A DNA stretch of 56,553 bases from SIG575 sp964474295. GTDB taxonomy: Bacteria; Bacillota; Clostridia; Oscillospirales; Acutalibacteraceae. The notes below the pieces were generated by a model that worked only from the letters and a program-made list of their open reading frames with translations, was not told where the DNA came from and searched no databases. The stretch lies in the NCBI GenBank assembly GCA_964474295.1, contig CAYYRN010000006.1, positions 1 through 56,553 on the forward strand, written 5' to 3'. Positions 42,870 through 49,948 of this stretch are shown in pieces (positions within the stretch are counted from its first letter, which is position 1; every line of letters starts with the position of its first letter). The position numbers were made by a program, and so were the translations under genes.

Positions 42870-44234
42870 TTAATTTTCCGCATTAACCTTAACATCCAAA
42901 AGCTGGCTGTCAAGGATGTCGCACACTCCGTCACCGTTTAAGTCGGAAGCCGCAAACTGCGGTGAATCTTCTTCAAACGAAGATTGCATATTTGAAATCA
43001 AAAGACTGCGTGTTAAGTCGAAAGAATCGATTACACCGTCACCGTTAATATCTCCGCTTATTACAACATAATATGTTGTAACGGTGCTGTCTCCCAAAAC
43101 AAGCTTTACTTCCGTTCCCGTGCCGTAACCACGGTCGGCGGGAGTGATTTTAATTTCCGCAAGTCCGTCAACCTTAAACAAGTCGGCGGTAATATCGGTG
43201 TTCGGTTCAATTCCTAAAATGAAATTCTCTTTGATTTTAATGCTTTTATTTGCGGAAGAAAGCTTCGATGTTACCTTTTTTGCGTAATCAAGCACACACC
43301 ACGCATAGCTGCCGTTAAGCTCGAATCTTCCCCAAGTGTAATTGTTGCCCGTCATTTTTGCCGTTATATGTATTCTCTTATTAAACGGAAGAAATCCGAC
43401 CTTATCAAAGGAAGTTCCGGCACCCGAACGCACATTCACACCGTTTGAAGATGTTATAACCCATTCTTCCTCAACACTTTCAAACTTTGCGGTGTAGCCG
43501 TTGAAGCCGCCGTTTTTCATTATAGTCGGGTAATCTTTGTAAGCAACGTCAAGGTCAACGGCAGTTTCAATGCCCGAAACCTTCCCCGACGAGGTGTATT
43601 GCCACAAGCCGTACCGTGAGCTGTAATCCCTTGTGGGCTTGCCCGAATCCATCCAGGAAGCCAGCCACAGCTCGTTGTTTTCACCGAGGGTATTTTTATC
43701 AAGGTAGTTGGAATACCAGTTTTCGTTTGCGTAAGTTCCCGTGTACCAGCCGTTTTCACTCAGCTTTTTCATAAATGCCAAACACATCTTTGTACGCAGC
43801 GAAGTGGTCATTCCGCTTGCAAGCTGTACACTGTTTTCCATATCATAATAGACGGGATATTCAAGCTGCTTTCCGTCAAGCCACGAAATCACAAGCTCCG
43901 CATCCTTTTCGGCTTCGGCAACGGTTGAAGAATATGTATAAAAATAGCATCCGAGTTCTAAGCCTGCCGCTTTTGCGTTTTTGTAATTCTTTTCAAAGCA
44001 AGAATCCTTGCCCTCCGATGTGCCGATACGCAAAACGGCAAAGCTTTTGCCGTCCTTTTTCACTTTTTCCCAATTTATGCTTCCCTGCCAGGAGGATACG
44101 TCGATACCGTAAGCTAAAATACCGTTTCCGTCACCCGAACCGCCGGCATAAGCCGTTGATATGCCCGCAATCGAAGCTATAATGCAAACGCATATGCAGA
44201 AAGAAATTATTTTTTTTATTGCCGTATATTTCAC
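42870..44234 (-). CDS. Secreted GH25 lysozyme with SH3b and dockerin modules
   Basis: A 454-residue peptidoglycan hydrolase. A signal peptide (KIISFCICVCIIASIAGIST) precedes a GH25 barrel (about residues 39-235) with GIDVSSWQGSINW, FAVLRIGTSEG, YYDMENSV carrying catalytic acidic residues, and LWQYTSSGKVSGIETAVDLDVAY. An SH3b domain follows (about 250-330, SNGVNVRSGAGTSFDKVGF), then a sandwich module ending GTGTEVKLVLGDSTVTTYYVV, and a dockerin pair GDINGDGVIDSFDLTRS and SDLNGDGVCDILDS. The same module-dockerin ending occurs in the gene at 49949. GTG start with GAGG upstream. It may attach to a cell-surface cohesin; no cohesin gene is in the window. Confidence 0.92.
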   Translation of the reverse strand: MKYTAIKKIISFCICVCIIASIAGISTAYAGGSGDGNGILAYGIDVSSWQGSINWEKVKKDGKSFAVLRIGTSEGKDSCFEKNYKNAKAAGLELGCYFYTYSSTVAEAEKDAELVISWLDGKQLEYPVYYDMENSVQLASGMTTSLRTKMCLAFMKKLSENGWYTGTYANENWYSNYLDKNTLGENNELWLASWMDSGKPTRDYSSRYGLWQYTSSGKVSGIETAVDLDVAYKDYPTIMKNGGFNGYTAKFESVEEEWVITSSNGVNVRSGAGTSFDKVGFLPFNKRIHITAKMTGNNYTWGRFELNGSYAWCVLDYAKKVTSKLSSANKSIKIKENFILGIEPNTDITADLFKVDGLAEIKITPADRGYGTGTEVKLVLGDSTVTTYYVVISGDINGDGVIDSFDLTRSLLISNMQSSFEEDSPQFAASDLNGDGVCDILDSQLLDVKVNAEN

Positions 44235-44265
44235 TTGTTTTTACCTCACAATGTTAATTAAGGAT

Positions 44266-44294
44266 ATTATAATACTATATTTTTTGTATGTCAA
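44266..44294 (-). promoter_or_regulatory. Sigma-A promoter of the GH25 gene
   Basis: On the minus strand TTGACA (44294-44289), 17-bp spacer, TATAAT (44271-44266). Both boxes match the consensus exactly. Confidence 0.82.
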
Positions 44295-44358
44295 CTTAGA
44301 ACAGAGTGTTAAAATATGGAAAAGTTTATTACATATTTGTAAACATTTGAAATACCTA

Positions 44359-44386
44359 TTGATTTTTTCGGGAAATAGTCTACAAT
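44359..44386 (+). promoter_or_regulatory. groESL promoter
   Basis: TTGATT (44359-44364), 16-bp spacer, TACAAT (44381-44386), directly before the CIRCE operator. Confidence 0.75.
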
Positions 44387-44391
44387 ATATT

Positions 44392-44418
44392 TTAGCACTC
44401 AAAGGTAACGAGTGCTAA
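44392..44418 (+). promoter_or_regulatory. CIRCE operator (HrcA binding site)
   Basis: TTAGCACTC, nine bases, GAGTGCTAA: a perfect CIRCE inverted repeat. It places groESL under the heat-shock repressor HrcA. Confidence 0.97.
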
Positions 44419-44459
44419 AACATTACATTATATTAATTAATTACAGGAGGTAATTTATT

Positions 44460-44744
44460 ATGAATCTTAAACCGCTTTCAGACAAGGTAGTTGTAAAGTT
44501 TGTTGAAATGGAAGAAACAACAAACAGCGGAATTATCCTTGCATCCGCATCACAGGAAAAACCGCAGGTTGCAGAGGTTGTTGCGGTAGGCCCCGGAGGA
44601 AAGGTTGACGGCAACGATGTTGTTATGACTGTTAAAGTAGGCGACAAGGTTATAACAAGCAAATATTCCGGTACGGAAGTAAAACTTAACAAAGAAGAAT
44701 ACACTATTGTTCGTCAGAGCGATATTCTTGCAATTGTAGAATAA
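44460..44744 (+). CDS. groES: Co-chaperonin GroES (Hsp10)
   Basis: Caps the GroEL cavity. It is 94 residues, with the opening LKPLSDKVVVKFVEMEETTNSGIILASASQEKPQ including the mobile loop, and GDKVITSKYSGTEVKLNKEEYTIVRQSDILAIVE at the end. ATG follows AGGAGG. It is 21 bp before groEL, and the pair is controlled by the CIRCE operator. Confidence 0.97.
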   Translation: MNLKPLSDKVVVKFVEMEETTNSGIILASASQEKPQVAEVVAVGPGGKVDGNDVVMTVKVGDKVITSKYSGTEVKLNKEEYTIVRQSDILAIVE

Positions 44745-44765
44745 TTTTTCGGAGGTACTTTTATT

Positions 44766-46406
44766 ATGGCAAAACAGATTATTTACGGCGAAGAAGCCAG
44801 AAAAGCTTTACAAAACGGTATTGACAAGCTCAGCAATACAGTTAAAATCACACTCGGCCCCAAAGGCAGAAACGTTGTTCTCGACAAAAAATACGGCGCA
44901 CCTCTCATCACAAACGACGGTGTAACAATTGCCAAAGAAGTTGAGCTTGAAGACGCATTTGAAAATATGGGCGCACAGCTTGTTAAGGAAGTTGCAACAA
45001 AAACAAACGATGTTGCAGGTGACGGAACAACAACCGCAACACTTCTTGCACAGGCTCTTGTTCGTGAGGGAATGAAAAATGTTGCCGCAGGCGCAAACCC
45101 GATGGTTGTAAGAAAAGGTATGAAGAAGGCTGTTGAAACCGCAATCGAAGCTATCAAAGCCAGCTCAAAGCCCGTTACAAGCACAAACGATATTGCAAGG
45201 ATAGCAACAATTTCTTCCGCAGATGAGGAAATGGGTAAAATCATTGCAGAAGCAATGGAAAAGGTTACGGCTGACGGTGTTATTACGGTTGAGGAATCAA
45301 AGGTTGCCGTTACAGACAGCGACGTTGTTGAAGGTATGCAGTTTGACAGAGGATATATTTCTCCCTATATGGTAACGGATACCGATAAAATGGAAGCTGT
45401 TATCGACGATGCTTACATTCTCATTACAGATAAAAAGATTTCCAACATTCAGGAAATTCTTCCCTTGCTTGAGCAGATTCTTCAGGCAGGCAAAAAGCTT
45501 GTTATCGTTGCCGAGGATGTTGAGGGTGAAGCACTTTCCACAATTCTCGTGAATAAGCTTCGCGGAACATTCACCTGCGTTGCCGTTAAAGCCCCCGGCT
45601 TCGGTGACAGAAGAAAGGAAATGCTTCAGGATATTGCAATTCTCACAGGCGGCGAGGTTATAACCTCCGACCTCGGACTTGAGCTTAAAGATACTCAGGT
45701 TACATCTCTCGGACGTGCAAAACAGGTTAAAATCACAAAGGAAAACACAATCATTGTTGACGGCGCCGGCGAAAAGGATGCCATTAAATCAAGAATCGGT
45801 CAAATCAAATCTCAGATTGAAACAACAACCTCCGACTTCGACAGAGAAAAGCTTCAGGAAAGACTTGCAAAGCTTGCAGGCGGTGTTGCAGTTATCCGTG
45901 TAGGTGCCGCAACCGAAACCGAAATGAAAGAAAAGAAGCTCCGTATTGAGGATGCTCTTGCCGCAACAAAGGCAGCGGTTGAAGAAGGCTGTGTTGCAGG
46001 CGGCGGTGTTGCACTTATCAACGCAATTCCCGCAGTGGAAAAACTCCTTGCCGAAACCGAAGATGCGGACGAAAAAACAGGTATCAATATAGTTCTCAAG
46101 GCAATTGAAGAACCCGTTCGTCAAATTGCCGCAAACGCAGGACTTGAGGGTTCTGTTATCGTAAACGAAATTAAGTCATCCGGTAAGGTTGCTTACGGTT
46201 ACGATTTCTCAACAGACAGCTATGTCGATATGTTTGAAGCGGGAATCCTCGACCCCACAAAGGTTACTCGTTCCGCACTTCAAAACGCATCATCCGTTGC
46301 TTCTATGGTTCTCACCACGGAATCACTCGTTGCAGACAAACCCGACCCCGCAGCAGATGCCGCTGCAAATGCGGCAATGGCAGCACAGGGCGGCGGAATG
46401 TATTAA
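44766..46406 (+). CDS. groEL: Chaperonin GroEL (Hsp60)
   Basis: ATP-driven folding chamber. The 546 residues cover the equatorial, intermediate and apical domains. LGPKGRNVVLDKKYGAPLITNDGVTIAKE and AGDGTTTATLLAQ bind ATP, and AALQNASSVASMVLTTE-type sequence is near the end. The C-terminus is AQGGGMY, so the common repeated GGM tail is reduced to one unit. CGGAGG precedes the ATG. A terminator follows. Confidence 0.98.
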   Translation: MAKQIIYGEEARKALQNGIDKLSNTVKITLGPKGRNVVLDKKYGAPLITNDGVTIAKEVELEDAFENMGAQLVKEVATKTNDVAGDGTTTATLLAQALVREGMKNVAAGANPMVVRKGMKKAVETAIEAIKASSKPVTSTNDIARIATISSADEEMGKIIAEAMEKVTADGVITVEESKVAVTDSDVVEGMQFDRGYISPYMVTDTDKMEAVIDDAYILITDKKISNIQEILPLLEQILQAGKKLVIVAEDVEGEALSTILVNKLRGTFTCVAVKAPGFGDRRKEMLQDIAILTGGEVITSDLGLELKDTQVTSLGRAKQVKITKENTIIVDGAGEKDAIKSRIGQIKSQIETTTSDFDREKLQERLAKLAGGVAVIRVGAATETEMKEKKLRIEDALAATKAAVEEGCVAGGGVALINAIPAVEKLLAETEDADEKTGINIVLKAIEEPVRQIAANAGLEGSVIVNEIKSSGKVAYGYDFSTDSYVDMFEAGILDPTKVTRSALQNASSVASMVLTTESLVADKPDPAADAAANAAMAAQGGGMY

Positions 46407-46437
46407 TTTAAGTACCTTGCATAAATAAATTTTTAAA

Positions 46438-46472
46438 ACGGTGCAGCTTTTTACACGGCTGTACCGTTTTTT
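46438..46472 (+). terminator. Terminator of groESL
   Basis: ACGGTGCAGC (46438-46447) and GCTGTACCGT (46458-46467) pair with one G-U-type mismatch, followed by T's. Confidence 0.8.
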
Positions 46473-46545
46473 CTTGTGTAAAAATGCAATTTTGTGATAA
46501 ATTTTGTAGAAAAATTAAAAAAATAAGAATAATTTGTAAATAAAT

Positions 46546-46574
46546 TTGACAATATGACGTATTTATTATATAAT
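46546..46574 (+). promoter_or_regulatory. Promoter of the lysine-riboswitch transcript
   Basis: TTGACA (46546-46551), 17-bp spacer, TATAAT (46569-46574): a full-consensus sigma-A promoter. Confidence 0.88.
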
Positions 46575-46584
46575 TGGCTTGAAA

Positions 46585-46757
46585 ACATTGATCGAGGTGC
46601 GGCTGTTACTGCGAAACGTATGTCATAAGGCATATCGGTACGTTTCGTGAGAGCATCCGCCGAGATGCCGCTTGAGCTTGCCTTGCGATGCGGTGTCGGG
46701 ACATTGCAGAATATGTAATGTACTGTCATAGCTTGTGCTATGGAGCGCTGTCAGGGT
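46585..46757 (+). promoter_or_regulatory. Lysine riboswitch (L box) aptamer
   Basis: It has the conserved L-box blocks in order: GAGGTGCGG near the 5' end (46594-46602), a long P2 arm, GCCGAGATG in the P3 region, GGTGTCGGGAC, then a P5 arm ATAGC-TTGT-GCTAT and GGAGCGCTGTC at the 3' end. ACATTGAT (46585-46592) pairs with GTCAGGGT (46750-46757) as P1, with wobble pairs. Bound lysine should favour the terminator downstream and shut off the transporter gene. Confidence 0.88.
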
Positions 46758-46800
46758 TTTTGTAAACTTTCCGCTTATATATGGGGGATTTTATAAAAAG

Positions 46801-46831
46801 CAGGCAGACGTTTCGGTCTGTCTGTTTTTTT
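46801..46831 (+). terminator. Riboswitch-controlled attenuator
   Basis: CAGGCAGAC (46801-46809) pairs with GTCTGTCTG (46816-46824), followed by seven T, 27 bp before the transporter start. It is the expression platform of the lysine riboswitch. Confidence 0.88.
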
Positions 46832-46857
46832 ATTTAAAAATGAAAGGATAGGTAACG

Positions 46858-48606
46858 ATGAAAAAGTTTACTCCGAAGAAAATTTTGACCGTTATCGTGG
46901 CTTCCCTGATTCTGCTCGGCACAATGACCTTTGTGGCTTCTGCGGCAGATGCGGGAAGTAAAAGTGCGGTGATGGTAGAGTGTCCCGATTGCGGTGGTTC
47001 CGCTGCTTGTATGCAGTGCTACGGCAAGGATGCCGAGTGTGCCGACTGTAAAGGCGAAAATATTTGTTCAACCTGCGGCGGCACGGGGGAAGTGGCATCG
47101 GAAAGCAGCTTTTATGCAACCTTTTGGGCGCTTGTTCCGCCGATAATCGCAATTGCACTTGCACTTATTACAAAAGAGGTTTATTCTTCGCTTTTCATTG
47201 GGGTTATAGCGGGTGCTTTGCTTTCTGCGAATTTTAAACCCACATCATTTGTTGACCACGCCGTGAATGACGGACTTATTACGGCTGTTTCGTCAACGGC
47301 AGGTATTTTCGTTTTCCTTGTAATTCTCGGAATTATTGTGGCGCTTGTAAACAAAGCGGGCGGTTCCGCAGCTTTCGGCAGATGGGCTGAAAAGAACATA
47401 AAAACGAGAACGGGTGCCGCACTTGCGACATTTGCCTTAGGTGTTCTTATTTTTATAGACGATTATTTCAATTGCCTTACGGTCGGCTCTGTTATGCGTC
47501 CCGTTACCGATGCGCATAAAATTTCGAGGTCAAAGCTTGCTTATTTTATCGATGCTACGGCAGCACCCGTTTGTATGGTTGCTCCCATTTCTTCGTGGGC
47601 GGCGGCAGTTTCAAGCTACGCAAAAGAGGGCGAGGGACTTAAACTTTTCATACAAGCCATTCCCTATAACTTCTATTCGCTGCTTACATTTGCTTTTATT
47701 ATCGGAATAATATTTATGAAATTCGATTTCGGCCCGATGCGTATGCACGAATACAATGCGGTTGTAAACGGCGATTTGTTCACATCAGGCAAGGAAGAAA
47801 AGGATGAAGAAAGTGTTCCGTGTCCGAGAGGAAAGGTAATTGACCTTATACTTCCCGTTGTTGTTTTGATTGCGCTTTGTGTTTTCGCACTTGTTTATAA
47901 CGGCGGAATACTCGACGGCGTTGATTTCATTACGGCATTTTCAAACACTGATGCAACGGTCGGTCTTCCTTGGGGCGGAATTGTATCACTTATTGTAATT
48001 ATCGTTTATCTCATTTTGAGAAAGGTTGTATCCTTTAAAGAAGCAATGGAATGTGTTCCGCAGGGATTTATTGCAATGGTTCCCGCAATTACGATTCTTA
48101 CCCTTGCAACGGCTTTGAAAAATATGACAGGCTTGCTCGGTGCAAAGGAATTTGTAGCTGCTATGATGGAACGCACGGCAGGACGTCTTGACAATTTCCT
48201 GCCGGCGATTATCTTCCTTGTTGCTTGCGGACTTTCGTTTGCTACGGGAACATCGTGGGGTACGTTCGGTATTCTTATTCCGATTGTTACCAACATCTTC
48301 CCCGAAGGAAAAGAAATACTTATTATAAGCATTTCCGCTTGCCTTGCGGGTGCTGTTTGCGGCGACCACTGTTCACCGATTTCGGACACGACAATTATGT
48401 CCTCCGCAGGTGCGCAGTGTAACCACATTAACCACGTTTCAACGCAGATACCTTATGCTGTTTCCGTTGCGGCGATTTCGTTTGTTATGTACATCGTTGC
48501 GGGATTTATCCAAAGTGCCTGGATAACACTCCCGATAGGTGTTGTGCTTACGTTTGCTTTCCTCTTTGTTATGAAGCAAATTACAAAAAAAGTAGAGGGC
48601 AAATAA
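46858..48606 (+). CDS. NhaC-family transporter under lysine riboswitch control, probable lysine importer (LysW-type)
   Basis: A membrane transporter of 582 residues. NhaC-superfamily carriers are often annotated as Na+/H+ antiporters, but the lysine riboswitch in the leader points to lysine uptake; a LysW class of such NhaC-type candidates was proposed from regulon studies. Helices are visible from about residue 85 (ATFWALVPPIIAIALALITKEVY) to the end. The N-terminus is unusual: a signal-like helix (ILTVIVASLILLGTMTFVAS) is followed by four CxxC pairs in VECPDCGGSAACMQCYG, then DAECADCKGE and NICSTCGGTG, a DnaJ-like zinc-ribbon pattern expected outside the membrane. Family motifs include SWGTFGILIPI and GDHCSPISDTTIMSSAGA. 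Confidence 0.85.
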   Translation: MKKFTPKKILTVIVASLILLGTMTFVASAADAGSKSAVMVECPDCGGSAACMQCYGKDAECADCKGENICSTCGGTGEVASESSFYATFWALVPPIIAIALALITKEVYSSLFIGVIAGALLSANFKPTSFVDHAVNDGLITAVSSTAGIFVFLVILGIIVALVNKAGGSAAFGRWAEKNIKTRTGAALATFALGVLIFIDDYFNCLTVGSVMRPVTDAHKISRSKLAYFIDATAAPVCMVAPISSWAAAVSSYAKEGEGLKLFIQAIPYNFYSLLTFAFIIGIIFMKFDFGPMRMHEYNAVVNGDLFTSGKEEKDEESVPCPRGKVIDLILPVVVLIALCVFALVYNGGILDGVDFITAFSNTDATVGLPWGGIVSLIVIIVYLILRKVVSFKEAMECVPQGFIAMVPAITILTLATALKNMTGLLGAKEFVAAMMERTAGRLDNFLPAIIFLVACGLSFATGTSWGTFGILIPIVTNIFPEGKEILIISISACLAGAVCGDHCSPISDTTIMSSAGAQCNHINHVSTQIPYAVSVAAISFVMYIVAGFIQSAWITLPIGVVLTFAFLFVMKQITKKVEGK

Positions 48607-48626
48607 ACTGATTAGACTATAATAAA

Positions 48627-48660
48627 GGAGCTGTAAAAAACTTGCGTTTTTTACAGCTCC
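48627..48660. terminator. Bidirectional terminator (AGCTGTAA-type repeat, copy 3)
   Basis: GGAGCTGTAAAAAA (48627-48640) and TTTTTTACAGCTCC (48647-48660) form a 14-bp perfect stem with a short loop between converging transporter and nth genes. Confidence 0.9.
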
Positions 48661-48670
48661 GCTTTTATGT

Positions 48671-49297
48671 TTATAAATTTTTATTGCAAAACGAGTTTAA
48701 ATTACATTCTTCACATTTGGCTTTTCGCGCGGTACAGGTTTTTCTGCCGTGCAAAACACATCTGTGGCAAAAATCATTGCTTTCTTCGGGAGGCAATATT
48801 TTTTTCAGCTCAAGCTCCACTTTTTTCGGGTCTTTGGAAGAAACAAGACCTATGCGGTTACTTATTCTTATTAAATGAGTGTCGGCAACAACGGCAGGCT
48901 TGCCGTAAACATCACCGCAAATTAAATTGGCGGTTTTTCTTCCGACACCAGGCAAACGTGTAAGGTCATCTATGTTATCGGGAACTTTGCCGTCAAAATC
49001 ATTCAGGATTATCTGTGCCATACCGACGATATCTTTGGCTTTTGTTCTGAAAAAACCGCACGGACGTACAAAGCTTTCAATTTCGGAAATGTCGGCATTT
49101 GCGAAGTCTTCGATTGTTTTGTATTTTTCAAACATCGGCGGTGTAACAATGTTCACACGGGCATCTGTACACTGCGCCGACAGGCGTGTTGCAACAAGCA
49201 ATTGAAAGGGTGTGTCGGCATTTAATGAACACACGGCATCGGGAAAAGCTTCTTTCAGTGCATTTACCGATTTTATCGCAAGCTCTTTTTTCGTCAT
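48671..49297 (-). CDS. nth: Endonuclease III (DNA glycosylase/AP lyase)
   Basis: Removes oxidised pyrimidines from DNA and cuts the abasic site. The 208 residues show LLVATRLSAQCTDARVN, the helix-hairpin-helix LPGVGRKTANLICGD with the catalytic lysine, VVADTHLIRISNRIGL with the catalytic aspartate, and a 4Fe-4S cluster CVLHGRKTCTARKAKCEEC. Its ribosome site GGAGG is formed by the last two arginine codons and the stop of queT (4-nt gap), so it is translated from the queT message and lies under the same preQ1 riboswitch. Confidence 0.96.
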   Translation of the reverse strand: MTKKELAIKSVNALKEAFPDAVCSLNADTPFQLLVATRLSAQCTDARVNIVTPPMFEKYKTIEDFANADISEIESFVRPCGFFRTKAKDIVGMAQIILNDFDGKVPDNIDDLTRLPGVGRKTANLICGDVYGKPAVVADTHLIRISNRIGLVSSKDPKKVELELKKILPPEESNDFCHRCVLHGRKTCTARKAKCEECNLNSFCNKNL

Positions 49298-49301
49298 ATG
49301 T

Positions 49302-49817
49302 CTACCTCCGATGAGGGAAAATTTTTGCTTTATCTATTGCGGCATACAGCGGAAGACCTAAAATGTAACACACCGCAAGCTCGCCCAGACCCACCCAAAG
49401 GGAGCTGATTAAGAATCCCGAAAAAGAAAAGGCTTCTCCGGCGGGCAAAAAGAAAACATTTATTTCAAGCCCGATGATTACCGCATTGAATATAACGGGG
49501 AAAATAAGCGATAAAACGGGCAAATTTTTAAATTTAATGTGTCGGGAAAGATAAGTGCAGGCTGCCGCCGAAAGCGTTGCTGCGGTGCCGAAAATCGCAT
49601 CTATCCAAGAGTAGGGGCCGATGATGTTTGCAACGAAGCAGCCTACGGCAAGACCGGGTATTGCGGCAGGGGTAAAAACAGGCAGCACGGTGAGTGCTTC
49701 CGAAAATCGAATTTGCAGCGACCCGTAAGAAAGCGGGTAAACGGCAAGTGTAAGTGCGGCATAAGCCGCTGCGATTATTGCACTTTCAACGAGAAAGCGA
49801 GTTTTTTTGTTTATCAT
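49302..49817 (-). CDS. queT: Queuosine precursor transporter QueT
   Basis: An ECF-type S component of 171 residues with about five or six membrane helices, which takes up preQ1 or a related queuosine precursor. Family features are RFLVESAIIAAAYAALTLAVYPLSYGSLQIRFSEALTVLP at the start and GYCFVANIIG-type GCFVANIIGPYSWIDAIFGTAAT in the middle. The preQ1-I riboswitch directly before the ATG supports the substrate. The ECF energising module is not in the window. It is co-transcribed with nth. Confidence 0.92.
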   Translation of the reverse strand: MINKKTRFLVESAIIAAAYAALTLAVYPLSYGSLQIRFSEALTVLPVFTPAAIPGLAVGCFVANIIGPYSWIDAIFGTAATLSAAACTYLSRHIKFKNLPVLSLIFPVIFNAVIIGLEINVFFLPAGEAFSFSGFLISSLWVGLGELAVCYILGLPLYAAIDKAKIFPHRR

Positions 49818-49825
49818 TTTTTCAT

Positions 49826-49867
49826 CTCCGTAGTTTTATTTTAAGTCAGGATGGTCACGAACTGACT
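49826..49867 (-). promoter_or_regulatory. preQ1-I riboswitch controlling translation of queT
   Basis: On the minus strand: stem GTCAG (49866-49862) with CTGAC, loop TTCGTGACCATC, then TTAAAATAAAAC and TACGGAG. CGTG of the loop can pair with TACG, forming the H-type pseudoknot of class I preQ1 switches and tying up the GGAG ribosome site 8 nt before the ATG. Ligand should therefore reduce translation of queT. Confidence 0.82.
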
Positions 49868-49884
49868 GTTTTGAACAGTAAAAA

Positions 49885-49920
49885 GGAGCTGTAAAAAAAC
49901 GTCCGTTTCTTTACAGCTCC
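49885..49920 (-). terminator. Terminator of the FIVAR/dockerin gene (AGCTGTAA-type repeat, copy 4)
   Basis: GGAGCTGTAAA.. and ..TTTACAGCTCC (49885-49920) form a long stem; on the minus strand TTTTTACTG follows, ahead of the queT leader. Confidence 0.85.
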
Positions 49921-49948
49921 CAAAATTAAATTTTAAGCTGCCGTCAAA

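Noticed and set aside
44783..45244. 153-codon minus-strand frame opposite groEL
   Set aside because: Shadow of groEL; rich in S, A, T and I with no motif.
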